Positions 38,889 to 50,556 of a DNA stretch of 64,000 bases are shown in pieces; position 1 is the stretch's first letter, and each line of letters starts with the position of its first letter. Source of the stretch: Lactarius indigo (Eukaryota; Basidiomycota; Agaricomycetes; Russulales; Russulaceae); contig JAFKAC010000144.1 in NCBI GenBank assembly GCA_025766275.1, positions 52,994 through 116,993 of the forward strand, in the 5' to 3' direction. Both the position numbers and the translations under genes were made by a program. The notes below the pieces were generated by a model. The model was not told where the DNA came from. It worked only from the letters and a program-made list of their open reading frames with translations, and did not search any database.

Positions 38889-41291
38889 ATGCCTGCTCCC
38901 ACTGCTTTGAAAGCCACCAAGCTAACATCATCTCCCCACCATCGCCCATCGCCACCTAAAACCAGGATCCCCAGGAGGAGAGGGAGGGCAAATGGTTTTC
39001 ACAGCGATGAAGAGATTGAGCGCGAGGCAAGAACTGATTCGGACACTGATGAAGACGGCCAGTCCTCCGTCGATTCGGATAGCGATTCAGAGACCGAGCC
39101 CGCATCTGAAGACGCTCCACAAAACGGTCGCCCCCCACTACTCAGTCCCAGTACCACTCCATCTGCCGTCAACGAAGGCAAAGACGCCGGCGATCATGCA
39201 CCGTTGCTTGCTGCCTCCATGAACTGGTCCGAGATGGTCATGGATGAAGTGGCCAATTCCACCGATCTCCCTGTCATCGATTTTGCCGACCTTGGTGCGG
39301 AAGTGATCCATGCAAAGACGCCCCGCGCCCCTGTGGCACGCAGGACTCCCAAATCGAAACGCCCTGCTGCTAATCGTCGCTCATCCGCACCTGCTGCACC
39401 CCCCGCATCATCCGAACTTTCCTCCGAGCCACCCGCAGCCGCAGCTTCGTCCGGTCAGCCCGTGTCTGATGATGAGCCAAAGCCCACGTCAGCATCGGCT
39501 TCTCATCGCCGTGGACAGACTGCGCGCCAAGCATATCAGGAGCGGTTGGAGAATGACCCCTCGTATGTTCCTACCGTGGGCGAGTTTTGGGGCCACGACG
39601 ATCGTTTGCTGGATAAGGATTTGCGCAGCCTCTCTGGCTGGTGGCGGGGGCGTTGGCAGGGTGGCACTCGTGGACGCGGTTTTGGTGTCCGAGGACGTGG
39701 GCGGGGACGAGGACGAGGAGGCGCCCATGCAAGCAACGACAGCCACCCAGTTGACGAAGTTCCGTCTTCTTTGCCAGCGGAGTTGCCGCCCGTAGACCGC
39801 CCCTGGACGCATGATGGTTTCGAAGAACTGAAGCGCCGCGAAGAGCAGCGCTCTCAGAGGCAGGATCAAACCCAAGGATCCAATAACAATAGCCGCGGCG
39901 TGCGTGGTGGGTTCGGCCCACGAGGACGAGGTTTTGGAAGGGGTAGGTTCTCGCCCCGCCCAGGCACCACGCGGTCCACGGATTCTCCAACTTCAATGTC
40001 ACCTCGTACGTGGTTCTTGATTAAACCAGAGCGCCCGTGGACCAAGCACCACGAGCTCTTCCTTTACTCGGATCCTTCTCATCGTCCCCGACCCGACCAA
40101 GGTCCCACGTATCGCGTCAAGCTCCCCGGAACGAGCTCCGCAGCCGTGGTGCAATCTCCGGCCCAACCTTCTCCACCCCGTGCCCCGACACCACCGCGTG
40201 AGGCAGTACATGAGGACGGCGACGTTTTCACCGTGTCACTGCCGCGTGGTCAGCACAAGCCCGATATGGCCGAGAGCATTCCCACGACTGCTGCGGCACC
40301 ATTGCCCCCGCCTGCGCCCACACCTCCCCCCCAGGAAGTACCTGAGGTGGCACCCGTCCAGGTGTCAGCGCCGCCATCGGTATCTATTACTCCCGTTGCC
40401 ACATCCCCACCTGAGCTACACGTCGCAATCGAAGAAGAATCCGTGCCGACATCTGAAGTTCCTCTTGACGACCCATTCAAGCTGCGCGATCCCCCTACCC
40501 CGACTGTCATCCCTCTCCCTGCATCCACGCCTACACAAATTAGACCTAGTTCACCGAGTGGGGCCGTATCACCATCCGCACCTGCACCCGTCCCACACTC
40601 CGCTACTGCGCCAGAGGGCGGGCTCCTCTGGCGCTCCCCACCTCCCCACCTTCAAACGACTTTTGCACAACCCGCACCTGCACCTGGATATGCCTCCCCT
40701 TACACCTACGCCGCTCCTACGGTCCCACCTGGCGTTGCCTTGGACGCACATGGCATGCCTTACGAGCTCGCGACCGGTCGGCCGTTATACATGGCACCCC
40801 CGGCGCAGGTGCCCACGCCAGTATACATGATGCCATACGCGCACATGCATCCACACATGCAGCACCGACCGCACGCCTCGCCGGACCCGTCCCTCTTCGC
40901 GCCACCCCGCCAAAGCTCACGGATCGAGATCCGCCGGCCCGATGCGCCATCATCCATGTCAGACATCTCTTCCGCTCACGGCCACGCACACGTATCGCGC
41001 CAGTCGACATTGCGTGCGAGTGCCTCCGCGCCTGCCTTTGTCCCGTCGCAAGCCCAGGTCCCTCCTCCACCTGCGCCCCATGAGTTCTATCCAAGCCCGC
41101 CACCGGAGGTACCCCCGGCTCCGGCATCGTCTGCAGTGATGGGATACCCGGCGTACCCTCAACCGCCGTACTATGCGTATGGTGCGCCGGAGGGTTATGC
41201 GTACCCACCGCCGCAGTTTATGGACTACGAGGCGTACGGTGCAGATCCGCGGGGCGGCGCGCCGGCTGCTGTGCCAGGTGTGTATTATTAG
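38889..41291 (+). CDS. Barentsz/CASC3-domain protein, 800 aa, single exon
   Basis: An intronless frame from ATG 38889 to 41291. The acidic, Ser-rich N-terminus leads to a Btz (SELOR) core near residues 215-330: DPSYVPTVGEFWGHDDR, then GWWRGRW, an RG-rich insert, and RPWTHDGFEEL. In CASC3/Barentsz this core wraps eIF4AIII in the exon-junction complex. The rest is low complexity: Pro/Ala-rich, with a long tail of Pro, Tyr and Ala (YPQPPYYAYGAPEGYAYPPP) ending in GVYY, probably disordered. The RG stretch splits the core more widely than in animal proteins. Presence of this protein fits an intron-rich fungus that retains exon-junction complexes. Confidence 0.85.
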   Translation: MPAPTALKATKLTSSPHHRPSPPKTRIPRRRGRANGFHSDEEIEREARTDSDTDEDGQSSVDSDSDSETEPASEDAPQNGRPPLLSPSTTPSAVNEGKDAGDHAPLLAASMNWSEMVMDEVANSTDLPVIDFADLGAEVIHAKTPRAPVARRTPKSKRPAANRRSSAPAAPPASSELSSEPPAAAASSGQPVSDDEPKPTSASASHRRGQTARQAYQERLENDPSYVPTVGEFWGHDDRLLDKDLRSLSGWWRGRWQGGTRGRGFGVRGRGRGRGRGGAHASNDSHPVDEVPSSLPAELPPVDRPWTHDGFEELKRREEQRSQRQDQTQGSNNNSRGVRGGFGPRGRGFGRGRFSPRPGTTRSTDSPTSMSPRTWFLIKPERPWTKHHELFLYSDPSHRPRPDQGPTYRVKLPGTSSAAVVQSPAQPSPPRAPTPPREAVHEDGDVFTVSLPRGQHKPDMAESIPTTAAAPLPPPAPTPPPQEVPEVAPVQVSAPPSVSITPVATSPPELHVAIEEESVPTSEVPLDDPFKLRDPPTPTVIPLPASTPTQIRPSSPSGAVSPSAPAPVPHSATAPEGGLLWRSPPPHLQTTFAQPAPAPGYASPYTYAAPTVPPGVALDAHGMPYELATGRPLYMAPPAQVPTPVYMMPYAHMHPHMQHRPHASPDPSLFAPPRQSSRIEIRRPDAPSSMSDISSAHGHAHVSRQSTLRASASAPAFVPSQAQVPPPPAPHEFYPSPPPEVPPAPASSAVMGYPAYPQPPYYAYGAPEGYAYPPPQFMDYEAYGADPRGGAPAAVPGVYY

Positions 41292-41998
41292 TTTAATAAG
41301 GTAGGGGTACTGCTTCCCACACCCCTCGCCTTGCATATCGTCCCCCCACACAGCTAGCTATGTTGTTTGAAGAACGTTGAACTTTCTCTTTTTTGTCTGG
41401 TTGTGGGGCTTTGCTTATCCATACACAATACACCCATACAGTACGTACATCGTTTCGCACATGCATGCACTTGTCATTCCCATGATTCCTTTTACTTTGC
41501 CCGGTAGTTAGTTGGTCATCCACGCTCATCACATGAGATTCGATCCTGGTTTCCGGTCCTAGTGTAATCTCTCTCCCTCTCTCCCAACATACATAAATAA
41601 TTACATACGTACTCAAATCCCCCCTTTGCTCCATACGCACGTTTTGTTTGCTTGGCTTTTTTTTTTTTGGCTTGAATCGTTGCGACCTCACATGTTACTT
41701 GTGATATCCGTCGAGCGTCAGTGGTTTTTTCTTGCGTTTCGTGCCACTCCTGTCTGTCTTTTGTTTTTTTTGACTCTTGCGACGGACAGAGTAATGAGAA
41801 CATGATATCCACGTGAACCAATCCGCCACTCTGTAAGTGAGACGATAGAGCTGACCAGTCGCGATACGAGGACACGAAAAAAAATCTTTGCAAGTGGATA
41901 TGACAACACAGGAAACATCGGATTTTCTAATATTAGTGGTGCGCTTCGTGGTCAAAGATGGGACCGAGCCGAGGCTGGGTGAATGACGAGGGGAATTG
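41292..41998. other. Intergenic between convergent genes
   Basis: Space between the Btz gene and NDUFB9 3' ends, with several T-tracts on the plus strand. No further gene is seen. Confidence 0.45.
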
Positions 41999-42536
41999 TT
42001 AGATGGGCCGAATGGTTTTGAAATATGTACGCACGGGTGCATTGCGTTCCCTGAGAGAAACAAAAAAAAAAAAAAGAACGGAAGTCAGCAAACTGGACGT
42101 ACAAAGTCGGAGAGATCGCCACGTACCACTTTGTACCTCCCGGAAATGCAGCAGCTGTGGTGAATGACGGGGAGAAAAAGCGTATGTGAGCGGTCGCAAG
42201 AGGGAGAGGGGAGTGGTCGTCGACTGTGAAGACGCACGAATGTAGGGATCGGGGTGACGTTTACGGGCCAGCTCCTCTTCTGCCTTTTCTAATATCGCAG
42301 CGAGAGCACGCGGGTCATGGACGTTCCTTTCCGCCCCCATTATTTAACAACAACAATAGGGAGGGGGCTATAGCGGAAAACCCGTACCGATTGCGCTCAA
42401 ACTCGGCGCGGACGGCGCAAGCGCGGGCGCGCCAAAAGTCATAGCGGACGACCCAGTTGCGCTCGTTTTCGAGCATGCGCTTGTAGAGAGACTTGACGTA
42501 GCGTCTGTGAGCGGCCGAGAAAGGCGAGACTGACAT
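41999..42536 (-). CDS. NDUFB9: Complex I subunit NDUFB9 (B22, LYR-motif protein), 105 aa
   Basis: Four exons: 42536-42388, 42326-42238, 42154-42127 (only 28 nt) and 42050-41999; all junctions are GT..AG and the sum is 318 nt. The N-terminus AAHRRYVKSLYKRMLENERNW matches the LYR region (here SLYKR); next come FWRARACAVRAEFERNR, ALAAILEKAEEELARKRHPDPYI and the signature PGGTKWERN. The family is an accessory membrane-arm subunit of mitochondrial NADH:ubiquinone oxidoreductase, with acyl-carrier protein binding expected at the LYR motif. Length fits fungal members. It shares a 134-bp divergent promoter with RRN3. Confidence 0.9.
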
Positions 42537-42670
42537 GGTGTTGTGTTGCTGGCGAGTCGCGGCGTTGCTCAGTGGGGACGACCTGTCGCTGCTGACATAA
42601 TCACCGTCCCATCCATCTCGCCGAGTCAGTCAGGAGAACGGTCCCGGAGCTGCACACGAAGTGTAATAAT
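42537..42670. promoter_or_regulatory. Divergent promoter of NDUFB9 and RRN3
   Basis: Only 134 bp separate the two start codons, so 5' leaders and promoters of both genes must overlap here. I see no clear TATA box. Confidence 0.6.
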
Positions 42671-45184
42671 ATGGACCCACACTCGAGACTGACCCAGTTC
42701 AATCAGCGCTCTCCAAAAGCCCTCAATTCGAGACAGATGGACTTGCAGTTCCATCCGAAATCCTCCCCGATATCAGACAGATTCGCTAAACGATCAGATG
42801 CCACCACCAAGGGAAGCAGTCAAAAACGGTCCTCCTCGTCCTCGTCCGTCCTGCTCGACGGCTCGTCTCGCCCCATCGCCACGAACTCCAGAATCAAAAA
42901 AGATGAGCGGTTCAGGAAGGACATGCACCTCGCGTTTGTGCACAACGCCCTACAACAAAAAGCCCTCGTGCGTCTCCCTTTTTACACCCTTTTCTTTTTT
43001 TTTCTAACGCGCGCATTGGAAAAAAAAAAGGGGAATCGCGAGCCGTACGACTCGCTCGTCGACCAGTTCAACGTCAAAAAATCCGCCCTCGACGCGCCGT
43101 CGCCGTCGCCATCGCCGATCCCACAGCTCCGTCTGTGGCTCCAGGCACTCACGCACGTCGTCTCGCGCCTCGACCGCACCCACATCGCGCTCGTAGAGGC
43201 CATCGCGCGCCTGCCGTGGATGACTATGGATTCGAGCCTCGTCAAGACGTACACATCCTTCATCGAGATCCTCGTCAGCGCCAGACCGGAGTACCTCTCT
43301 CTCGTGCTCGGCCGCATCGCTCTGGGTTTCACTTACCGTGCGCCTCTTTCTTTCCCCCACGAGCGTAAATATCTCTACCTCCCCTCCCTAAATCTTTGTT
43401 TAGAATCCGGTCTGCAGGCGTTGGAGACCGGTCTCCCCGAGTGCTCCGTCGCGCCGCTCACCCGTCGTAGAGTCTACGACCGTATACACTATCTCCTTCG
43501 CCACCTCTTGGCCCTCGTCCCGACCCTCCCATCGACCCTTCGACCGTTCCTCGTGCAGAATTTCCCACATAAACGGCAGTCGCAGGCGTCGCAGATCACC
43601 TACATTCGCAACATGCTCCGGATCACGGAGTACTGTCCCGAGATGGCCGATGGGTTGCTTTCGACCATCATCGATCGTGCGATTCAGATAGATGTGAGCG
43701 CCGTCGCCACGGATACCGATGCGTTCGCTCATTGGCACCCTAGGTAGAGATACAGGTCGAGCTCGAGGAACTCGAGGCGGGACAGGAACAAGCAGAGGTA
43801 TTCGACTTTGATCCATTCGACACCGTCGTTGGGCAAGAACTACCCAATGATCCAGGAGAAGACGACGACGACGACGACGACGACGGGTCCGAAGATGGAG
43901 GCGACAACTTTTCTGATCTGTCCACCGAGGCGGGTAGTCAGGATAACGACGATGCACCGCTCATACATACCCCTCTCGACCTCGATCGCATAACAGAGAT
44001 GGCCAACAAGCTCGACGACATCCTCAAACTCCTCTTTGATCACTTCGACCGACCCCCTTCCTCCGCCCCCCTTTCCGCCTCACCGTCCGAACCCTCAACA
44101 CCCGCACACGCAAGATCCAGCCCCCCTCTATCGCCCCTCCTCACCTCTCCACGCACGCCCTCGCCCCCCACCGAACCCAAAGACGTTCACGCGTCACAAC
44201 TCGCGCAGTTCCACACCCTCCTCGCCATCTTCACCCGCACGATCCTCTGCACTTTCAAGTCGCGCTACACCCAATTCCTCCTCTTCTGGTACGCCTCGCG
44301 CGACGCCACATTCGCAGACCTCTTCCTCGGCGAACTCGTCGCCCACGCCCTCCTCGAGCCCTCCGCGTCCGAGGTCTCGCGCGCCGCAGCCGCTAGCTAC
44401 GTCGCGTCGTTCGTGTCGCGCGCGATGTTCATCGGCCGCAACGAGGCGCGCGGCACCGTACGCGTGCTGTGCCGCTTCCTGGAGCACGAAGTCGACGTGC
44501 TCGAAGGCAGCGGCGACGCCGCGCCACCCGGGGTGTTCTACGCGGTCGCCCAGGCAGTGTTCCTAATCTTCTGTTTCCGATGGAGGGAGCTCGTCGAGGG
44601 CGACGACGACGAGGGAGAGTTGGTCGGATCACCAAAGAAGATGTGGATGGCGGAGCTCGGCGTCATACAGCGCGTAGTCGCGTGTCCGCTGCAGCCGCTC
44701 AAGGTGCTCCCGTTATCCATTTCTAATACACGCGCCCGACCTGCTCACGCAATTTTCGACTTTTTAGTTCTGCTCCGAGAACGTGGCGCGCCAGTTCGCG
44801 CGCGTCGCGCACGCCACCGGGTTCATGTACGTCTTCCCGCTGCTCGTGGCGCCCCCAGCGCAGCAGCAACCATCGCTCCCAGTGCCCACGCATCCGAGCA
44901 CCCTGAGCGAACTCACGTCCTTCTTCCCATTTGACCCGTACAAGCTTCCGCGCTCGAGCTCGTACATAGAGCCTATATATCGCGAATGGACGAGCGTCGC
45001 AGTTGGAGCGGATGACGACGACGATGACAGTGATGAGATAGAGGAGGAAGATGGGGCGAACTTGGATATACGAGCGGAGGCGGACGGACTCGGGGCGTCG
45101 TTTGAAGAGATGAGAATCAGCCCGGTGCCCGGGTTCGTACATGGCCCCACTGTCGCTCTAGGGATCAGTTCTATAGTTGGATGA
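42671..45184 (+). CDS. RRN3: RNA polymerase I initiation factor RRN3 (TIF-IA), 756 aa
   Basis: Five exons: 42671-42967, 43031-43337, 43404-43693, 43744-44703 and 44768-45184; total 2271 nt. Motifs of the family are seen in order: SLVDQF, VEAIARLPWM, SFIEILVSARPEYLSLVL, RRVYDRIHYLLRHLLALVPT, FLVQNFPHKR, YIRNMLRITEYCPEM, IDRAIQIDVEIQVELEELE, and near the end FFPFDPYKLPRSSSYIEPIY. A run of Asp (about 43862-43886) and a second acidic patch form the loops typical of fungal RRN3. The protein recruits Pol I to rDNA. Intron 1 is 63 nt and free of stops, so its retention would keep the frame. Confidence 0.96.
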
Positions 45185-46058
45185 CCCCCTGCGCCGCATT
45201 TTTTCTGGGGAAGGCGTCTGTGCTGTACATTCTTGTAGCGCCGAGAGAAGGCAGCAGTGGATATCCAGTCGAAGCCCACTCTTTGACATCTATGCATGGT
45301 TCTTCCAGGGAAGTCCACCATTACTATGGGCACCGGAAGTGCCACTTGTAGTTCGCAGAGCTAAAGATACAGTACGCATGGACGCGCATCCAATATATCT
45401 GATGACAGCACGAGGCTACGAGAGGGGAAGACGTCAAGGTGCCCACCATTGGGATTGTGTAAGCTTTCGTTGTTCTCCCGGAACCGGTGCTACTTCGGTT
45501 GCGTGGACGGCGGTGGACCGATGTTTGACGGGTGGGGTCGTTGTTCTGGCGATCCGAATGAATGAACGAGCGATCGTCGTCGCGTGTGCGCCCGTTCGCT
45601 GGGTGTCAATTAGAGGTGCTGGGTGCTAAATCCCACGGACATATCGGATGCTTTTTCAAATTGACGCTTCTGCGTGCAACGGAGACAAGGATTCTTATCA
45701 AATCCCCGATGGCCCTGTCAATCTGCGCACCCCCCTCCTCTGGGATGGCACGCGCCGTTCGTTCATTAAGTACAGTAATGATTGCGTCTAATTTTTTTTT
45801 TTTTTTTACGCCGTCATTCCGCCTCTCCGTATTTCAAAGTTGAAACGTCGAGACACGAGGCTCGGAGGGCTGCTGCTGTACCATACCTTTGCCACTTGCA
45901 TCCACGTCGCTCTTCCAGCTACTCTCTGGTGGGTTCTAAGTTGGGAAGACTTGCCTCTGCTCGACCTTGTCCACGGAGTTCGGGTCACCAAGGCGTTTAT
46001 GACCTCACGCCCTTTACGCACATAACGCCGTCCTTTGCCACCTCTCAAGAGCAACATC
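45185..46058. other. Intergenic
   Basis: No supportable gene. A T-tract lies at about 45791-45805. Confidence 0.45.
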
Positions 46059-48137
46059 ATGATTCCGCTCGTCCCAACGGTCGCGCTCGCATTGGTCTCG
46101 CTACTATCCTCTGCGTTCGTCATCCTTCGCACTGTGCTATCTACCCTATCTCCGCGCACCCTAAGCCGACGACTCCTCCCTGTAAGCTCCCATTATCAGC
46201 GCAGCAGTTTTTTCCATTCTCACTTGAAACAAGTTACATTATAGCCCCCCGAGTTCCCGCGCACTCCCTCCAGCAGACAAGAGTTACATCTGGCTTGCAC
46301 TCTGCGACATTTTTGCGCTGGCTGTCTTCGTTTGGGAGGTCTTCGCCCAGTGGTCCAGTTCCTCTTCTGGCACCCATCGCGACAGTGGCGCTATTTCCGG
46401 CATAGGCGCCACTTCTCGCCTTTGGCTCGCGCTTACCCTCCGCCAAACATGCTTCCTCATCGTCTCTGCTCTCATCCTCATCCACGTCCGACTGCGCAAG
46501 TCTGTTTCCTTTGGTGTCGCGCATTGGCTGCTCTGGGTGCCTCTCGTCTTCCTCGCCACCGTGTCCACTCTCGTAGCAGGCATCGTCGCCGCTACGACGA
46601 CGACGACGACGTCTCCCAATCGGATATTCCGCGTCGGCTACATCACGTACTCTTCTGCCGTCGCAGTGCTGAATACCGTCATGTTTGGCTGCTTCGTCGG
46701 TACACTCATCCTCATCAAGCGCAGCCTCGCGAGCTTCCACAAGACCCAGTCGTCGTCCAACGAGAGCGCGCAGGCGGCCCCCTCCGTTGAGGAGGTTGAC
46801 GCCATCCGGGAGGGCAGCACCTGGATCACGTCCACGACGAACTCCCGCCAGGACACCACCACCACCACCACTAGCATCTCTGACTCGACGACCCGCACAC
46901 GGCATACGAGTCAAAGTGCGGCTACGTCGCCCGAACCGCTCAGGTTCCCCTTCTGGATCCCTCCGAGCACGTACGCGTATTCCTCTCTGCCGCAGACACC
47001 CTCGCCCCGGCGCGACGACGTGCCCTACAGAGACTTTGAGCCCTTCCGCCGCCGCGCGCAGTCGCTCCGCGCGGCGGCTATAAGTATGAGTTCGCGGAAC
47101 TCGTGGATCACCTCGTCGTTCGGCACGCACCCCACACTCTCCGCGTGGTCGTTCCCCACCACCCTCTCCAGCCACCAGCATTCCCGCGTCGAAGAGGTCG
47201 AGAGCTCCGTTATCGCCTCGACGCCGACGCAAGAACGCAGCCCGACCAGTGTCCGCCCTCCGCCTGCGGCTGTCCCAGGTGTGAGGGCCCTAGAGGACCA
47301 GACGGAGAAGGCCCAGCCTTCTTCTCCTCCCAGCAGCGCGCCTTCTCCACCCGTGATCGATATTTCAGTCCTGCGCATCCTCGCTTGGCTGGCTGGGGTG
47401 TGGATCCCACTGGTATGTGTTCTCGATTCGCACGCGCGATCAAAAACGCTGAAGTCCCCCATTTTCCTAAGTTATTCGCTTTGCCATACATCCTTCATCT
47501 CAACGGCTCGAATCTACAAAGCGGCGAGTTTGCGTCTGTCCTCCTCACTATCAGCGTGACCATCTCCTCGCCCATCCTGGCCCTAAACCTGCTCCTACGC
47601 CACCCAATTCCAATCCGGAGCGGCGTCTTCGACGCACCGCGAGACCCGCACCCCATCGCGCGCAAGTATACGCCGTCCATGGGCAGTCCTTCCCCCTTCT
47701 CCGACCGACACACATGGAGGAGCACCAGGACGAGGCAAGTGACGATTAGCGCCACCGACGACGGGAAGAGCCACCTCAAGCGCCTACTGGGCGTCCTCGG
47801 CCCCGCGCCTAAACTGTCCCTCCTGCCTCCTCCCCCTGGCAACAACGACATGAAAACGCCGCAGCAGCAGCGGGCTGCATCAGCGCGGAACGGGTGGCCC
47901 GCCGCCGCCGCCATCACCACCACGGAAGCTGACAGCGCGGTGCGCCCGAGCGCCGAGGACGTCCAACTACTGCCCCCGAGGAGGAGGGCCCAGACACTGC
48001 CCCAGCTCCGGCACCCGTTCCATCTCCCCCAGCGCTACGCCCAGTCGTACCGGCTCCACCACGATCGCGCGCGAGAAAGAGAAAGCAGATCGATCTCCTT
48101 GTCCCTCCCGCGCGACCTTCGACACAACCCGCTTTGA
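46059..48137 (+). CDS. Predicted seven-helix membrane protein, 639 aa
   Basis: I model exons 46059-46181, 46282-47412 and 47472-48137 (introns 100 and 59 nt), which keep one frame; other acceptors shift it. Hydrophobic segments: VPTVALALVSLLSSAFVILR, YIWLALCDIFALAVFVWEVF, a third around CFLIVSALILIHV, WLLWVPLVFLATVSTLVAGI, SAVAVLNTVMFGCFVGTLIL, then a 170-residue Ser/Thr/Pro-rich loop, a sixth around ILAWLAGVWIPL and a last around VLLTISVTISSPILALNLLL. The C-terminal tail is basic and disordered. The layout resembles fungal 7-TM receptor-like proteins, but I recognise no family signature. Function unknown. Confidence 0.6.
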
Positions 48138-49750
48138 GGCCCACGCACGCGCGCCCCTAGACAAAAAAAAGCGCCGTCATGTACCTTTTTTTTTTTTTTT
48201 TCTTTTTTTACGATCCATGTTGTCATCGACGTCACCGCCACCCGTCTACCTCTACCGCGGTCCGATCTAACGGCAATGCGTGAACGATATCATCACCTCT
48301 TGTACTTCCCGCCCCTTCATCTCCCGGTGGTTGACAAGGCGAAAGATCAAGCGGGCGTTGCCCTTCGCCGCTAGAACTCTCCATTGTGTTCGTTTCACCC
48401 GGTCGGCGGACAGGGTCCGGCACCATCATGCCCTTTATTAATCTAACTCTCCCCCCGCTCCCCCTTATGATGGACAATATTCACTTTTTGTCACCTTCCA
48501 TTCCATTGACCGCGAAACTTTGCTTAATTTTTTGACACTTCAACTCCCCACCTGTATACTTGCATGTTCAACTTTTTTTTTTCTATTTCACATTCAAGTT
48601 CCACACTCGTCTCTATACTTGCATGTTTTTGTCTCTGCATCTTCATTACACCCTTACTACTCGTCTCATCGCCATCTATAATGCCCACTTATGACTGCCC
48701 AAAGGACACTGATTTACGACTTGTTCTTTGCGTAACATTGTGTTATCATGTATTCTTTGCGCTGCACAAACTCTCCGTATAAATGCTCCGTTAATGGGCA
48801 CAAGCGTGCTAGCTATGAGTCACCATGGCTTTTGTCTCGCTTTGCTACCTCCTGACCTAACCATGGGCCTTGTTCTCTCAATTCGAGTCAGGCCCAATCG
48901 AGGGCACTCGAAACTAAGGCTCGCTCATTGTCCTTTTCTCCTCCTTGTCAAAAAACTGTATCGCAACTTTTGTGTAGGTTCTACTCCGTCGTTCTCCTGT
49001 GACCCAGCTGTCCTTCTCACGATATACTATATTTTTTCATTGTACAACATCTAAGTATCTGGTGATAAAATGCACACTATACATTTTAAGGCAACGGAGC
49101 CACCTTGATACCTTCGTCTTACATGGTCCAGTATCTTGTCGTACTCTTTTCTTTTTTAAACAGATCCATACTTATTCTGGGTCTTATTGTAATGCTCGGT
49201 TTTCGTTCGCTCCAAGAGAAAAAAAGGAAGTGCGAGAGCCATCAACAAGTAGAAAATCTTGTAATTCTAGGTAACTTGGAACCCACAACTGGTACGAGGT
49301 ACGAAGGACGATCCATTGTCACGCCAAGCTAATATGTCGAAGTGATCGGAAATCGATGGTAAATCAGGTCGCGCAGTCGGATTGTATGGATGGGCCCCGA
49401 GCTAGCGCCTAAGCCTCAGTCAGGCCGAATTCGTGACAGGGCAGACTGTCACTGTATTTCTAGGGCGAAGGAGAGGTTGAGCTTAAGTTGAAGGTTCTCC
49501 CTCGTAATAGACTTTAATGTTCGAATACAAAGGTGCCCTCTGCCGATATCACGGCATTCGTATCTTTCGACAACAATCGAGAGTAAGCGCACACGTCGAG
49601 GCACATGTGGATGTAAGAGTGGAAACAAGACATACACGTAAGAAAACAAATCCAAATTACAAAACTAGGGTAACTGCTGCTGCCACGCTAACTTGAAGTT
49701 ACACATCACCGCAACGCGGTCGTCGGGGAGTAGCGTCACAGCTAGTCTCC
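48138..49750. other. Long intergenic region
   Basis: 1.6 kb with T-tracts (near 48189 and 48573) and no frame that I can support as coding. Confidence 0.45.
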
Positions 49751-50556
49751 TCAGACGTCGATATCAAACATGATGGTCACCCTCAACCGGCCACCAGAGG
49801 GGCTCAACCCCATGCGAAGCGTGTCCATGCGCGAGCCGGGATCGTGAAGGTAGCGATCGACAAGACGTTGTAGGCTTTCCATAGCCGACGTTTCGGAAGG
49901 CGGAGAGTCAGGAACGCTCTGGGAGAACGAATTCGCAGAGTCAAGCATAAGAGGCGCATGATCATCCTGCACAACCAAACACCTTCAATAAATCATGTGA
50001 ACTGGACGAGAGAAAGGACGTACATGGGCCGGTGGTGAGTGGTACACCGCGTTGGGTGGACCACAGGCGACGAGGTTGTCTTGGTCATTTCCAGATGGAG
50101 GATAATCGGTGTTCGGCCCGGGGTTCCTGATAAAACCGTATGATTGTCCATCCCTTGGTCCGTCCAACTCAGGCTGTCCGCCCATTGGTCCGCCCAAGTT
50201 CTTTGGCACAGCTCGCGTCAACCAAGGGGGATACGCTGATACCCTAATCCAATAACCTACCACAGCTGAAGGTGGAGGGCCTTGGTACGGAGCATTGTCA
50301 CAGTAGTACTGGACCGAGTGTCCGTAGTCGTAGTCCACGCCATGATATGACTCGGCGCGATTTACGTCTGGTTGGTACTCGCTCTGCGAGAGTATGCCGT
50401 CGTCACGGTCACTTTGGGAAGGGACCTAGAAAGTGACATGTAAAGATGAGTGGTCGGGACCTGGGGCTGGGTCTGGGGAGGCTGCACGCTGACCTCAACA
50501 CGATCACTTCGGGGACGCGAGGTCACGGTATGAAGGTACGATGACGGGTTGGCCAT
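49751..50556 (-). CDS. Lineage-specific hypothetical protein, 226 aa, paralogue of 28,332-29,094
   Basis: Exons 50556-50494, 50425-50024 and 49966-49751, with introns of 68 and 57 nt (GTCAGC..TAG, GTACGT..CAG), sum to 681 nt. The protein is rich in Pro, Ser, Asp and Tyr, without membrane segments or known domains. Its C-terminal module (LQRLVDRYLHDP... PSGGRLRVTIMFDID) matches the C-terminus of the gene at 28,332-29,094. Gene size, exon count and strand are alike, so they are probably dispersed duplicates. Function unknown. Confidence 0.7.

Noticed and set aside
39310..40830. Several long frames on both strands in the Btz gene
   Set aside because: Low-complexity Pro/Ala/Ser coding DNA opens the other frames; only the frame with the Btz motif is convincing.
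43862..43886. GAC repeat as a microsatellite
   Set aside because: It encodes an Asp run inside RRN3, where an acidic loop is expected, so it is annotated as part of the gene.
46234..47232. 332-codon minus-strand frame
   Set aside because: Antisense to the seven-helix protein gene; Arg/Gly/Asp-rich composition is typical of a shadow frame.
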